The translations under genes were made by a program, and so were the position numbers. Source: Methylotuvimicrobium alcaliphilum 20Z (GTDB lineage: Bacteria > Pseudomonadota > Gammaproteobacteria > Methylococcales > Methylomonadaceae). Taken from it: a DNA stretch of 64,000 bases. A model generated the notes under the pieces. That model had not been told where the DNA came from and ran no database searches. It saw only the letters and a list, made by a program, of their open reading frames with translations. Each line of letters begins with the position of its first letter. Within the stretch, counting starts at the first letter, position 1. Location: positions 1,054,001-1,118,000 of the forward strand of contig NC_016112.1 of the NCBI RefSeq assembly GCF_000968535.2. The letters run 5' to 3'. Below are positions 42,363 through 54,300 of this stretch, in pieces.

Positions 42363-45050
42363 TCAAAAAAACTCAAAGTCGGCAACAGTCAAATTAGCCG
42401 CGGTAAAGGTACCCTCATCAACAATCCCCACCTTGACGATAGGCTCCGCTCTGGTGCTGTTTTCGGCATCGTAATAAAGAATACCGGTTTTAGTGTTGTA
42501 AACGAGAAACGAAGCCGTATTCGTGTGAGCCCTGTTTAAACCGGGGGCGCTAATAAAATTGATATTGCCGTCTTCATTTGGATCTAGGCCTGAATAAATC
42601 GCCGAACTAAATTTAAGGATATCGTTCGAAAAATCAATGATAAAGTCTCGGTTTTGCCGGCCCGGCTGCGTATCGAAAACAAACGTATCCGTTCCCGGCC
42701 CGCCGCTTAGTCTGTTACGGCCTAAGCCGCCGTAGATAATGTCGTCGCCGCCTCCGCCAAAAATCCTATTATTGCCGTCGTTGCCTTTCAAGATATTATT
42801 GTCGTCATTGCCGACTAGCTTTAAATTACGATTTCCGGTCAGCGTCACGTTGTCAATATACTCCAGTCCCTTGATCGGGCCTCTGTGTGGTTGGCTCAAA
42901 TCAATACCGGACGCGACCTCTAAAGTATTATTGCCTCCGGTATCGAATATAACGAGCCGGTTTCCTAGCGCGATATACAAATCGTTGCCCAGGCCGCCTT
43001 GTAGAATATCAGGTTCGCCTCTAATATTGCCGCCGATCAAAATATCGTCGAAATCGGTGCCGGTCAGAACATTCGCGGTAGTCGTGTCTCTATCTTCTAC
43101 AGTAATGCCGATTCCCGGGCTGCCTCCTTGGTCAACATCGCCGACAAGAGGAATAATTTCGCCGCTACTGAATTCCAGCAAGCCGACGCCTCGAATCGTA
43201 TAAGTTTGGTTTTCGCCAAGTAACGTGTAGTTGCCCGGCGCACCGCTTAACTCATAGTCGTTGACCGATCCCTCCAATTTCAAGATATTGGAGCCTCCAC
43301 CGCCGATAATCGTGTTATTGCCGGGACTGCCGATAAAAATGTCGTTGCCGGGCCCACCGATTAAAATATCGTCCCCGGCTCCGCCGTTCAAAATATTATT
43401 GCCGCGACCTCCGCGAATGACATCGTTGCCATCGCCCCCGATCAATTCATCGTTCCCGGCTGCGCCGCTTAGGTCGACGCCGATTGCACCGTTGACGATG
43501 ATCGTATCGTCCCCGCTACCGCCGGACAGTGAACGGCCTAGCGGAATACCTTGTGCATTGTAGCGTTGCATGACGATTTCGGTGGCGGCATCGCCGTCTT
43601 GAAATACGCCTTGTTGATGGCCGTCTTGGTATTCGGCTTCCCAAGATACGACAAAGCCGCCGTCGCTCAAACCGATGACGGTCGGTTGTTGTTGCGAATC
43701 GTGCGCGGTAGTGTTGACTTGAAACTCCCCGCTCACTTTAGTGCCGTTGGCGTTAAATCGTTGACCGTAGACGCCCCAATAACTTTCGTCTTGTAGCATG
43801 GATTGCCAGACCACGACGAATCCTCCGCCGGTCAGCGCCGCGACCGTCGGGTGGGTTTGGTCGTAGGTTGTGAAGGTGTTGACCTCGATTTCATCGGTCA
43901 AAACCTGACCGTTTGCGTTGTAGATGCGTGCAACAATACTGAAATCATGCGCATCGAGAGGATCATCCAGAATGGGATAAACATCGCGAGGCGCTTGCCA
44001 GACCACGACAATGTTACCGTTGTTTAGCTGTGCGGCGGTCGGAAACTTCTGCGCGCTTGCCAGTTCGTTAAAATCCGGGTTACCCACCAGAGGATCTGTA
44101 GTTTCAAAGGTCGCGTTGATGGCGATACCGCTGTCATCGGCAGTCAAAAAGTTTTTAAATTGCCCGTCGTTATCGAAGCGTTTGGCAAAAATCAGCATTT
44201 GCTCGCTTATGGCGCTGATCGCTTCGTAGCCAATGACGTAGCCTCCGTCAGCAAGCGCCGTGACAAAGGCATCCGATCCGCCCGAGTCGCTGATTTTGGT
44301 TTCCCAGCCTAACGGGTTGCCGAATTTATCGAAAAGTTGACTGAATACGCCGGTTTGATTAGGCGTGCTACCCATTGAAACGCCGTTTTGTAAAGAATCG
44401 CCTTGATTGCTAGAGCTCCAGGCTACGACGAAACGGTCGTTTTGCAACACCGCTATGGCAGGTAAGTCTTGGTCGTCGGTTATAGTATCGTTGGCACGAA
44501 ATATGTTAGAAGGCGATTTGCCGTCGGCATCGAACAATTGCACGTAAACCCCGCTGCCGTCGGCATCCGGTGCCGACCAGGCCAGGACGATACTGCCGTC
44601 GGAAAATAATGCCGGGCTAACATTGGCACCTTCGCCGATTCCCGAAAGGATTCTTTGCTCGATCCCAATTCCTCTGCCATTCGTGTCGAACTTTCGAAAG
44701 TAATAGCCGTCTGGCCCTTGCCAAAAGTTAATGAAGCCGCCGTCGGGATACGCCAGCACGGTAGACGCCTGCTGAGTGCCGGCCGTTAGTGTGTTGACTA
44801 GGGTTTCTTGCGATAGCAGTATTTGTTTGTTATCGCCATAAAAATGAATTTTTTCGATATTGATTAACCGGTTCGATCCGTCGTTCCCATTGATATGCGT
44901 GACAATCACCTCTTTTTCATTAACTTCAATAGTATAGTCAGTGGAGCTGCCATTGAAGAAAACGACATCGAGGCCGGCTTTACCATCGATGGTTTGATTG
45001 CCGGGGGTCACATAAAAAATATCTCTGCCGTCGGTTGGAATTGTTGACAT
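42363..45050 (-). CDS. RTX-type calcium-binding exoprotein
   Basis: 895 residues without a signal peptide. Residues ~95-520 contain repeated blocks of the type GGFVVVWQS..., with alternating VYGQRFNANG and VNTTAHDSQQQPTV motifs (beta-propeller-like repeats). Glycine-rich RTX nonapeptides follow (about 530-600: GGDGNDVIRGGRGNNIL and similar; again at about 750-790 with GGLGRNRLSGGPG). The C-terminus ends LTVADFEFF, a type I export-signal pattern. It is probably secreted by the neighbouring ABC/HlyD/TolC system and folds on binding Ca2+ outside. The gene is convergent with the secretion operon. Function outside the cell is unknown. Confidence 0.88.
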   Translation of the reverse strand: MSTIPTDGRDIFYVTPGNQTIDGKAGLDVVFFNGSSTDYTIEVNEKEVIVTHINGNDGSNRLINIEKIHFYGDNKQILLSQETLVNTLTAGTQQASTVLAYPDGGFINFWQGPDGYYFRKFDTNGRGIGIEQRILSGIGEGANVSPALFSDGSIVLAWSAPDADGSGVYVQLFDADGKSPSNIFRANDTITDDQDLPAIAVLQNDRFVVAWSSSNQGDSLQNGVSMGSTPNQTGVFSQLFDKFGNPLGWETKISDSGGSDAFVTALADGGYVIGYEAISAISEQMLIFAKRFDNDGQFKNFLTADDSGIAINATFETTDPLVGNPDFNELASAQKFPTAAQLNNGNIVVVWQAPRDVYPILDDPLDAHDFSIVARIYNANGQVLTDEIEVNTFTTYDQTHPTVAALTGGGFVVVWQSMLQDESYWGVYGQRFNANGTKVSGEFQVNTTAHDSQQQPTVIGLSDGGFVVSWEAEYQDGHQQGVFQDGDAATEIVMQRYNAQGIPLGRSLSGGSGDDTIIVNGAIGVDLSGAAGNDELIGGDGNDVIRGGRGNNILNGGAGDDILIGGPGNDIFIGSPGNNTIIGGGGSNILKLEGSVNDYELSGAPGNYTLLGENQTYTIRGVGLLEFSSGEIIPLVGDVDQGGSPGIGITVEDRDTTTANVLTGTDFDDILIGGNIRGEPDILQGGLGNDLYIALGNRLVIFDTGGNNTLEVASGIDLSQPHRGPIKGLEYIDNVTLTGNRNLKLVGNDDNNILKGNDGNNRIFGGGGDDIIYGGLGRNRLSGGPGTDTFVFDTQPGRQNRDFIIDFSNDILKFSSAIYSGLDPNEDGNINFISAPGLNRAHTNTASFLVYNTKTGILYYDAENSTRAEPIVKVGIVDEGTFTAANLTVADFEFF

Positions 45051-45297
45051 TCAATTAGCCTCTTTAATTTAGATGAAGAAATTTCTTTACCCTTCGCTAG
45101 TCAAACATAGAAATCATAGGTTCTCACCCAGCATGCTAGGAGGGCTGGGGATAGGGGTAAAAAACCGAAGAATTCGAGTGCGAGTGCAATGCGTAGATTT
45201 AGAATAGTTTAGCCGTCTTTAAATGGCTATAAAAAATGGAATTTTTTTATACGTTTCCAACGCGGGGAGACAGCGGACCGAGTTTCAATAAAGGAAT

Positions 45298-45993
45298 GTA
45301 GGGTGGGTAGAGCAAAGCGAAACCCACCATAGAACGCCACGAAAGTTATTTTAACAAATCGCGGGCAGGGCCATGGGCGGCGTTATCATAACCGTACCCG
45401 CCCTCAAACAAAGCGATGGGTTTCCGCTTCGCTGCTACCCATCCTACGGCGCCGGAAGTTGGGTAGACGGCTAATGTAGGGTGGGTAGAGCAAAGCGAAA
45501 CCCACCATAGAACGCCACGAAAGTTATTTTAACAAATCGCGGGCAGGACCATGGGCGGCGTTATCTTAACCGTAACCGCCTTCAAACAAAGCGATGGGTT
45601 TCCGCTTCGCTGCTACCCATCCTACGGCGCCGGAAGTTGGGTAGACGGCTAATGTAGGGTGGGTAGAGCAAAGCGAAACCCACCATAGAACGCCACGAAA
45701 GTCATTTTAACAAATCGCGGGAAGGACCATGGGCGGCGTTATCTTAACCGTAACTGCCCTCAAACAAAGCGATGGGTTTCCGCTTCGCTGCTACCCATCC
45801 TACGGCGCCGGAAGTTGGGTAGACGGCTAATGTAGGGTGGGTAGAGCAAAGCGAAACCCACCATAGAACGCCACGAAAGTCATTTTAACAAATCGCGGGC
45901 AGGGCCATGGGCGGCGTTATCTTAACCGTAACTGCCCTCAAACAAAGCGATGGGTTTCCGCTTCGCTGCTACCCATCCTACGGCGCCGGAAGT
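45298..45993. repeat. Tandem array of four ~178-bp units
   Basis: Units start at 45298, 45475, 45653 and 45831, each with TGTAGGGTGGGTAGAGC and ending in GGCGCCGGAAGT; identity is high with scattered substitutions. Each unit contains an inverted pair (GCGAAACCCACC and GATGGGTTTCCGC). The array occupies the space between the DUF6447 gene and the RTX gene start (gene-free 45051-46021), upstream of the RTX gene. The units have no spacers of unique sequence, so this is not CRISPR. Confidence 0.93.
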
Positions 45994-46021
45994 ACGCAGC
46001 ATAACCTGGCTTAAAATTGAC

Positions 46022-46261
46022 CTAATTCGCCATGCCGGATGCAGGGTAGATCTCTTTACCGTCTTTAGCCAGTTCGTCATTCAAAACCCGAGCATAGGCC
46101 GCTCTAGCCGTTTGTGCAATGCCCAGCAAAGTATTCAGGCGTTGAATTTCAGCGTCAGTTACCCGCAGATTATTAATCTGATTTTTGGCATTCTCAGACA
46201 GATCGTTCAAATCGTATTCAATGCCGTTGATAGTGACGATTTGTTTGTTTGCTTCACTCAT
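46022..46261 (-). CDS. DUF6447-family small protein
   Basis: 79 residues. The pattern VTINGIEYDLNDLSENAKNQ, then helices with ...VTDAEIQRLNTLLGIAQTARAAYARVL, fits the small DUF6447 family often found beside type I secretion and SapC-like genes. There is no signal or membrane segment. Function is unknown; the location between an RTX gene and a SapC gene suggests a role in making or exporting surface proteins (inference). TAAGGAGACTT-type SD sequence precedes the ATG. Confidence 0.7.
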   Translation of the reverse strand: MSEANKQIVTINGIEYDLNDLSENAKNQINNLRVTDAEIQRLNTLLGIAQTARAAYARVLNDELAKDGKEIYPASGMAN

Positions 46262-46486
46262 GAATTTAAGTCTCCTTAGTTAAGTTGTAAATGCGTGATA
46301 GTGGAATCATGGTCGCATGATTATGTTTTCTGCCTGGAGTGAATTATTCAACCCGCTCCCCAACATATCAGCCTGTCTAGGTCATAGTCGAAACGTTCCG
46401 GCCGAGATTATAAAACCCGCCCGGCAAAGGCATTGGTCCGGTTTCAAGATCAATAAAAAGCCTGCGACAGAGTGCGCGGGTCAGGG

Positions 46487-47308
46487 TTAAAAATTAAACT
46501 TCAAAGTATCGTCCTTAGTACCGAACAGCGCATCGAAATCCAGAGAAGGGGTCGGTTGCGCATCGCTAAGCGCCTTGTGTTCACGATAACGTAAATCCTG
46601 CAGTCGGGCCTGACTGAAAAGCTGAGCATAAGCCAGGCCTAGTGCGCTGTTTTTGGCAAGACTTTGATACGTTTCCGGGCTTAATGAGCGCAAACGTTCC
46701 TCGTCGATCTGATAAAAGCCGCCTAAATTTTGCTGTTTCTTGGCTTTTTCCGGATCGGCGTCATTAGAATTGGGCTGCCAACTGATAGTCCAAGGCTGAA
46801 TCAACTCGGCTTGCTGCAGGGCATCGGTCAAAACTTGCGTCACTTGCTGGTTTTGCAAGCGTTGCGTCAAAAAATTAAGAATTTGCCCTGCTGCCTCGGT
46901 TAATTCGCCACTCTCCTGATAAAGTAAGGTGTCTTCTGGCTGGGCCGGGTTATGCAACAAGGGGCTGGTGATATCGACGGCTAGAGCCGCTTTGCCGTGT
47001 TCATCCGGCAACAGGCTGAACGGGTAGCCGCGGAAATAACTCGGAACATAGGGCGCTAACCATTTGCCGTGTTTGTCCAGATAGACATTACGGTTCGGAC
47101 GTAGGCCCAATAAAGCGACCAATTGAAACTTAACCGGTTCGGTAGACGATACCGGAAGAAAAGCTAAAGAATAATAAGGTAAGGTTTGAGTCAGCTCAGC
47201 CATTAAAATCGGACAATAAACGTCCTGGCTAGCAAAAGCGTAATGAGTAAATTTTTGCCAGCCGGCTTGGCTGTGGGCTTTAGTGTCTAATAATTGCCAG
47301 CGGTTCAT
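46487..47308 (-). CDS. SapC-family protein (S-layer-associated)
   Basis: 273 residues, soluble. It matches SapC: HYAFASQDVYCPILMAEL, then a YYSLAFLP segment, LLGLRPNRNVYLDKHGKWLAPYVPSYFRGYPF and a QQNLGGFYQIDEERL helix. SapC was named from the Caulobacter S-layer gene neighbourhood; its biochemical role is unknown. Its presence between an RTX gene and a 2181-residue repetitive exoprotein supports the view that this region builds a surface layer. It stands 226 bp upstream of the DUF6447 gene on the same strand. Confidence 0.87.
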   Translation of the reverse strand: MNRWQLLDTKAHSQAGWQKFTHYAFASQDVYCPILMAELTQTLPYYSLAFLPVSSTEPVKFQLVALLGLRPNRNVYLDKHGKWLAPYVPSYFRGYPFSLLPDEHGKAALAVDITSPLLHNPAQPEDTLLYQESGELTEAAGQILNFLTQRLQNQQVTQVLTDALQQAELIQPWTISWQPNSNDADPEKAKKQQNLGGFYQIDEERLRSLSPETYQSLAKNSALGLAYAQLFSQARLQDLRYREHKALSDAQPTPSLDFDALFGTKDDTLKFNF

Positions 47309-47442
47309 CGTTACTCCATTTGACGTTGTTCAAGAAACGAATTATACATGCTTTAACATTCTAAATGGGCGCAAGTCCGTATAAATTTACCACGAATCGG
47401 GTTTAATCGCAGAGCGGCGAGGCATCGTTTTACAACCCGCCC

Positions 47443-47996
47443 GGCAAAGAAAGTGTTGTGGGGGCGACGCCTACGTCGCGATAAATCGAAGTCGTGTCGC
47501 TAATCGACAAAACAAACGTACTCGAAGCCCCTACGGCACGAAGCCCGGCAGCGTAGCGGAATTCGGGAATGGCCTGGCTCCGAACTCCCCGGATTGCGCC
47601 ATGCTCCATCCGGGCTGCGCTGTTTAGACTCGCCGAAAGCGGTCGGTAGCGATTTATCAGCGAGAAACCTTGTTAACTTTATGCGTATGGGCGACAACCC
47701 CCGTCCGGCATAAGGGCGGCAAAGAAAGTGTTGTGGGAGCGACGCCTACGTCGCGATAAATCGAAGTCGTGTCGCTAATCGACAAAACAAACGGACTCGA
47801 AGCCCCTACGGCACGAAGCCCGGCAGCGTAGCGGAATTCGGGAATGGCCTGGCTCCGAACTCCCCGGATTGCGCCATGCTCCATCCGGGCTACGTTGTTT
47901 AGACTCGCCGAAAGCGGTCGCTAGCGATTTATCAGCGAGAATCTTTGTTAGCTTTATGCGTATGGGCGACAACCCCCGTCCGGCATAAGGGCAACA
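47443..47996. repeat. Two-copy tandem duplication of a ~275-bp unit
   Basis: The unit GGCAAAGAAAGTGTTGTGG... begins at 47443 and again at 47718, about 97% identical. It includes a REP-like TGTGGGAGCGACGCCTACGTCGCGAT and a palindromic-rich stretch (GCCCGGCAGCGTAGCGGAATTCGGG). Open frames on the minus strand here repeat twice and are not genes. It fills most of the gene-free 47309-48327. Confidence 0.9.
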
Positions 47997-48327
47997 AAAA
48001 GTTCAGCTATGGAATCGATATATCGATAAATAAACAATGAAAAAACATTTTAATTAAATCAAATATATAAAACTTAAATTACACTAAAATACTTCAATCA
48101 TAGTAATAGAAAGCCAAATTTTAAGCATTATTTCACCCAAAATAAGGGCGGTCCCTAGAAAAATTATTAAAAACTCTCTATACTCAAGCACCGTAAGCTA
48201 TCAACTCAGTCCAGCTCTTTACTTAGAAAGGCTGATCAAGGTATAGTGCATACAAAATTCAGTGCGTATCAAAACGTGTCTAGAGTTCTTTCTAACAAAA
48301 AGCGAAAACCTCAATTGGAGATTTAAC
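47997..48327 (+). other. AT-rich leader of the giant exoprotein gene
   Basis: About 330 bp markedly richer in A+T than its surroundings, ending with GGAG 8 nt before the ATG at 48328. It must hold the promoter and a possibly long 5' UTR. I do not see a convincing -35/-10 pair or a known regulatory RNA. Confidence 0.4.
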
Positions 48328-51300
48328 ATGGCAACACTCTCAGTGGATATCGCTCAATCCTATATGGAGACCTTACGGTCCTATGGGCTTGAGTTTAACA
48401 TAAGACAAACCAACAACCTGACCAATCGGATAATTAACCGCTTGGAAAATCGCGGCCACACACCTGAGCAAGTAGCAGACTGGCTTATGAGCAGGGTTGC
48501 GGTTAAACAGCAATTGAGAAAACTGGTTAAACAAGGCGAATTGGCCGAGTTTGATCTGGATGGCAATGGCCGCCTCAATCGATCTGAATTGCTAAATGCA
48601 ATGTCTGCTCTGTCCGAGACAGCGGTCGAAGAAGCGCCGGTCGAAGATCCCACGACTCCCAAGCCTCCGGCCGATCCTAGCATCACGACCTTAACGCTTA
48701 CTGAGATTCCGACTCAGCGTACGGCTACGTTAAAATGGAACAATGTCGATGCCGATTTGGCCATCGATTTCATGCAAGACGTACTGAAACTAGATCTAAA
48801 TCGACTAGGCTGGATGGAAGACGGTCAATTGACCGTCAACATCGACAATATCGCGATCAGCGATTCGGACAGTAATTCTGATATCAACATCGGTATGGTC
48901 GATGGCGAAGAATTTTTGTTCAGCGTAAATACGCCAGTGGCGCTGTATACCAATATTATATTTGATTTGAAGCAAAACGATGATGTCATTCAAACCGGCA
49001 TCGTGCTAACGCCGACCGAAAACAACGGCGGTTCGTTTGAAAACGGCATTACCTCCGATGCCGACAACCACATCATCGCCGGTCGTCCTGAATTGCTGCA
49101 CGGCGCCTACATCGACGGCGGCGGGGGCTACAACACGTTGGAAGTCGACATGAAAGGCTTCTTTGCGCAGCCGTTCCAACTGTTGAACATCCAAGAGATC
49201 CACGTACAAAACCTCCCGAATGTCTACAGTTTCGATCAAACAATTTTCAGCGACACCGAAGGCGACTATTTTGCTAATTTTCCAATTCCTACGAATTTGG
49301 ATGGCGATGATAGCATTCTTGACTTGAGCCGGGCCACTAGCCTAGAAAGACTGGTCATTAACGAAGCACGCTTTCCCGGTAGCGCAAATGCCTTAGGCGA
49401 CCTCTACCTGGTCGGTATCAAAGCCGATGCGGTCGCCCGTCTAGAAGGCAACTTCACCGAAGACGTAAACTTGTTCTATGGTCGCGGCTTGGGTAATGCG
49501 ATCAACCTGGAATTTGCCAATGTCACGATGAGTGATAGTGAGGGGGGGGGTGAATTGGTGCTGGGTCATAATGCCGGTACCGTGAATCTGCTTTCCGAAG
49601 GTCGTCTGAACGTCTTGGAATCTGTTGATTTCGGTAGTTTCCTGCGCGAACTCACCATCACCGGTACCGGAGAGTTGGTTATTGATGACGCCCTCGCATT
49701 CGCCTTTGGCGAAGTACATATCGATGCCTCTGCTAATACCGGTGGTATTCGCCTCAAGGTCGACAGCGTTGCAGACGGTAGCAGCCTATCCAATGAAATC
49801 GGCTTTTCTGCGGTTCTTGACGAAGTCACCATCAAAGGCTCACAAGGTCGTGACGTTATCGAGATCTCCGGCACTGCTGCAGGCGTATTGCTTGACATCG
49901 ACACCGGTGCTGGCCGCGACACCGTTTTCTTGACCGACGATACTTTGAGTGCTGGCGCTGGCTCAGTGATCACCGGTGATAATTTGACAGTTGTGGTGAC
50001 AGCCACCGCCGATCTGCGTAAGGCCGATGTTGTTGGCGTTGACCGCTTTGTACTGAATGCAGGTCCCGCAGCCGCTGGCAACCTGGTTTTGACTCAGACC
50101 CAAGTAGAAGCCATGGATGCCGGTGTGTTCACCGCAGCCCATAATACTATCGCAGTTCTGTCAGTCGAAATCACCGAAGCGGGTACGGTTCTGTCAGATC
50201 TGATCGATCTTTCGGCACTGAGCAGTGATGTTAAGCTGGCCTTCAATGTTGTTAAAGGTGCAAGCCTTGAAATGACCGCTGAAGAACTGCATAAGTATGT
50301 AGCTTTTGAAGGCATCGATGCAACTATGGCTGGTCACCTGGTGATCACCGGTGCGGGTCTGGGCTTTGATCCTGAAGATCAATCTGACTACGATACTGGT
50401 GGTACGATTGCCAATTACGGTCTTACACCAGACCAAAATATCTCCATTATTCGTGATCCAAACGGTTTTGAGCGCCCGGCGCCCGATACCAACACTGACA
50501 TCCTGACCATTGATACCACAGGTGGAATCACCATCGGTGCCAATGCACTGTCAGATGACGATGCCTTCTCAACCAATGCAACCACCTTGATCATCGAAGG
50601 TGCAGGTGATATTACCTTTAATGCACCGTTGGAAATGTTATTAGATAACTACACCATCGATTTTTCCGGCCTGACCGGCAATCTCAATGGCCTGACCATT
50701 CTCGATTTCCAGAACATCACGGATGGAAACGATCCGAGCGACTGGGGCCAGATTATCGGTAACCCCGATGTTAATACCCGTATCAACGTGGTCATTGAGG
50801 ACGGTAAGGAAGTTGGTGATGACAGTTTAGGCAATGCCAATGGCGGCCTCAAGTCTTCCGGTGTCGAAACCTACGTAGTTCTGGGAACTGTCGGCGAAAC
50901 CTACACCTTCAATGTTTGTGATACCACGCAAGGCCTTGAAGTCCTCGGTTTCCGTGGTCTGGGTGATGTCACGTTCAACCAGATCAACTGGGGCACCAAC
51001 CTGCTGCTGGAAGGCGATGGCTTTGAAAACTTTGGTGATATTCCGAAGGCTTTTGCCAACCCGAACCAATCCAACATCGGCAGCATCGAAGCCAACTACT
51101 TCTTCGATGGTGCTACTGTAGATGTTGCCATCAACAACCAGGGTCAAGCTCTGGGCACCACCTCTACAGGGGCAGCGCGTCCCTTAGTGGTAGAAAGCAT
51201 CGTGGTAAACGGTGCTGAGACCGTAAACCTGGCAATCGAAGACGGCAGCGCCTGGATCAAATCTGTTGATGGCTCTGTTCTCGAAGATCTGACCGTCACC

Positions 51301-54300
51301 AGTGATTTCCACGTTACACTCTCGCTGATCGCTGCCAACAGCGACCTCGAATCTATCGATGGATCTGGTGTCGTAGGTGTCATGGCTCTGGAGATTAGTG
51401 ATGTTGATGGCGCCGGGGATCCTACTGCCCTGACCGTAGACCTCTCTTCTACAGAACTGAGCGGCATCGACCAGATCGATCTGGGCCCATTGGCTGATCT
51501 CACTCTGAACATTGATCAGATTGAGGACATCGGCACAGCAAACATCGCCTTTACCGGTACGGCTGCACAAGCTCAAAATGATCCAGCGACGCTGAACATT
51601 GGTCAGTTTGCTGAACAAGAGTTTGATATTACGACAGTCGGTCTGGAAGCCGGTGTTGAACTGGGTACTGTTACCTTTGTTGCGAATGCAGGTGAAATCA
51701 CTATGCATCCAGACACCAACCTGTCCGGTGCAACTGCAATCGTGATTCCAGAAGGCACAACCGTGAATATGACGGCTGCGCAGTATGAGCAGATCGTAGA
51801 TGGTGGAAACGGTAGCAGCTTCTCAGGCCTCGGTGTGTTGAACATCACCGACCTGCTGGGTGAGCCTGAACTGGATACAAATGGTGATCCGATCCCAGGA
51901 GCCTTTGCTTCCGACATCAATCTGTCCGGTGTACCTGTCGAAATGATGGGCAGCATCAGCCTGGCAGCGGGTGTCGATAGCATGCGCCTGACGGGTAATA
52001 TCGGTATCGCTCAGTTTGAAGAAAGGGAAATTGCTGATCCTGATAATACAGACTTCGTATCGGTTCAGACTTCGCATAATTTTCATGAACTGACCGGCGA
52101 AACGCAGGGCTTCAGCTTTGTGCTGGCCGAAGATCAGAACCTGATCTTCACCACAGAAGCGCAGGCCCATAACCGTGTGGTTGAAGGCGATGGCTCTAAA
52201 GTCACGCTGGCGTTTGCTGTGCTGCTGGACTCTCAGGTCAACTTCAATACGCTGGGCGGCACTCTTGCTGTTGATGGTCTGAACCTGGCCTACTACAGCG
52301 ATTTGACCGATCTTGAAGTGCTTCAGGCCTTGGTAGCTGGTACTAACGTTGAGCAGATCCTGGGTAATCTGGATGAAAATACAGTTGTTCAGATTTCTGA
52401 GTTTATTGCTGGCGCTAACTTTGCTAATCCGACTTTCCGCGATGTGGAAGTGTTGGAAGGTGTAACTGTTGCCGGCGGTCTGGTCTTCGAGAACCTGAAC
52501 GATGAGTTACCGGATAGCCTCAAGCTGACTGAACTGAGTCTCAGCCTGTTGGGTGATGCGACTATCACAGGTACGGTTGATATTAGTGGTGCACCACTGC
52601 TGGATCAGGGCTTCGAAACCCTGACCATCAACTCGCTGGGTGATGATCCCAACACCATCAATAATGTCGTAGCGACAGGCAACGATCTGATCGATGTCGT
52701 GATCAATGCTGAACAGGATCTGTCAGTTCAAACCATCACCTTGAGCTTTGTTCCAAAAACACCTGGTCAAACATCAGACGCAACCTTGACAGTCAATGGT
52801 GATGCAGATGTAACCATCAAGACACTGGATAGCACTGATCCTGATATCAACGTAGTTAACATTGATAACAACCTGACTGGCGGTGCCACACTCACCTTCA
52901 CAGGTGGTTCAGCTGCATTCGAGGGTGATGATACAGATAGCCTGATCCTTACCGGTGCAGGTAACACTGTATTTGATACTGAAGGTGCAAGTACGGGTGG
53001 TATCGACTCCGATAGCCTGTCACTGATCGATGCTTCTGAGCACACCGGTGATCTGGACCTGGGTCGTATCATCAGTGTTGACGAAGCTAACTTCAGCCTG
53101 CTGACCTCCGCCGGTAATGCCTCAGCTACGCTGCAAGCCACTATGAATGATCAAGGCTTTAATGCCGCGGTCCTGGCTTACAACGCCGCTCTGGCAGCGG
53201 ATCCTGTTGTTCCGGGAAACGTTACTGCAGCGCTAACTGCTCTAACTACTGCTGCAGGTCTTCTTGGCTTTGTAGATGCAAATGAAGATCCGCTGGCCTT
53301 CACTCAGGCTAACGCGGCTGATCTGATCGCAGAGTTCCGTCCTGAATGGAACTTTGAGCTGGGTGCTAACACCGAGCTAACCATCGATGGAGATGACATC
53401 GTTGGAGCTGACTTTGTTGCCGGTGCCCTGGTGATATCCGGTGGCAAGTTGATCATCGAAGGTGAAGTCGATCTGCGTGATCTGGCTGTACTGGACATCT
53501 CTGATGTCGAGATTGAGCTGGCCGCAGGTGCACGTATCCTGATGACTGACGAGCAGTTCGACGCGCTGGACAACGTCACCTTCTCTGGCCCAGGTCAGAC
53601 GCTGGAAGTTGATGATGCGCTGCTGGCTGAGCTTTCTATCGTCAACGATATCACTGATATTCGCGGTGTCACTGAGATTCAGTTGGAAGAAGGCCTGGTT
53701 GAAGACATCACCATGACAGCTGAGCAGGCGCGTATCGCGACTGTAGTCGATGCCGACGGTAACCCTGTCCTGGTTGACTTCGATGTTGATCCAACTGTGA
53801 TCGATGCTGCGGGTGACCCTGTTGAAGCCGGAGACTTCCGTACCCTTACAGGTTCTGTTGTTACCGTCGAAGTAACAGGTAACGACGATCTGACCGATCT
53901 GGCTGGCCTGAATCGCATTGAAATCGTCAGTGATGATCTGGTTGATCTGAAAGTGGCACTGGATCTTGATGGTGCTAACAACCAGGTTGCCGCGTTGCAA
54001 ACTGCAGCGGGTGGAGCGTTTGACGGCACATTCTTCGATGTGTTGAGCAACTTCACTGTTGAAGCAAGCTTTGAGGTGCTGAGCCAGTTTGACCCTGAAA
54101 CCACGTTGTTCGTTGCCAATCCGATCGTGGAGGATGTCAACTTCGACATCGTACGTGATGTGAATGGTGATGTGACTTCAGTCAGCGTCAGCGGTGGCTC
54201 TTCCCTTGGTTTCGCCCAGAGCGATGCCGGCTTCCAGGAGTTGTTGGAAGCCGGTCAGGTAACTGAGGTGGTGTTCGAGAATGTTGGTTCACTCAACAGC

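Noticed and set aside
45298-45993. Possible CRISPR array
   Set aside because: Units are about 178 bp, directly abutting, with no variable spacers and no cas genes near.
47500-47972. 65-75 codon frames on the minus strand repeated twice
   Set aside because: They are translations of the duplicated 275-bp repeat; no start signal and no family match.
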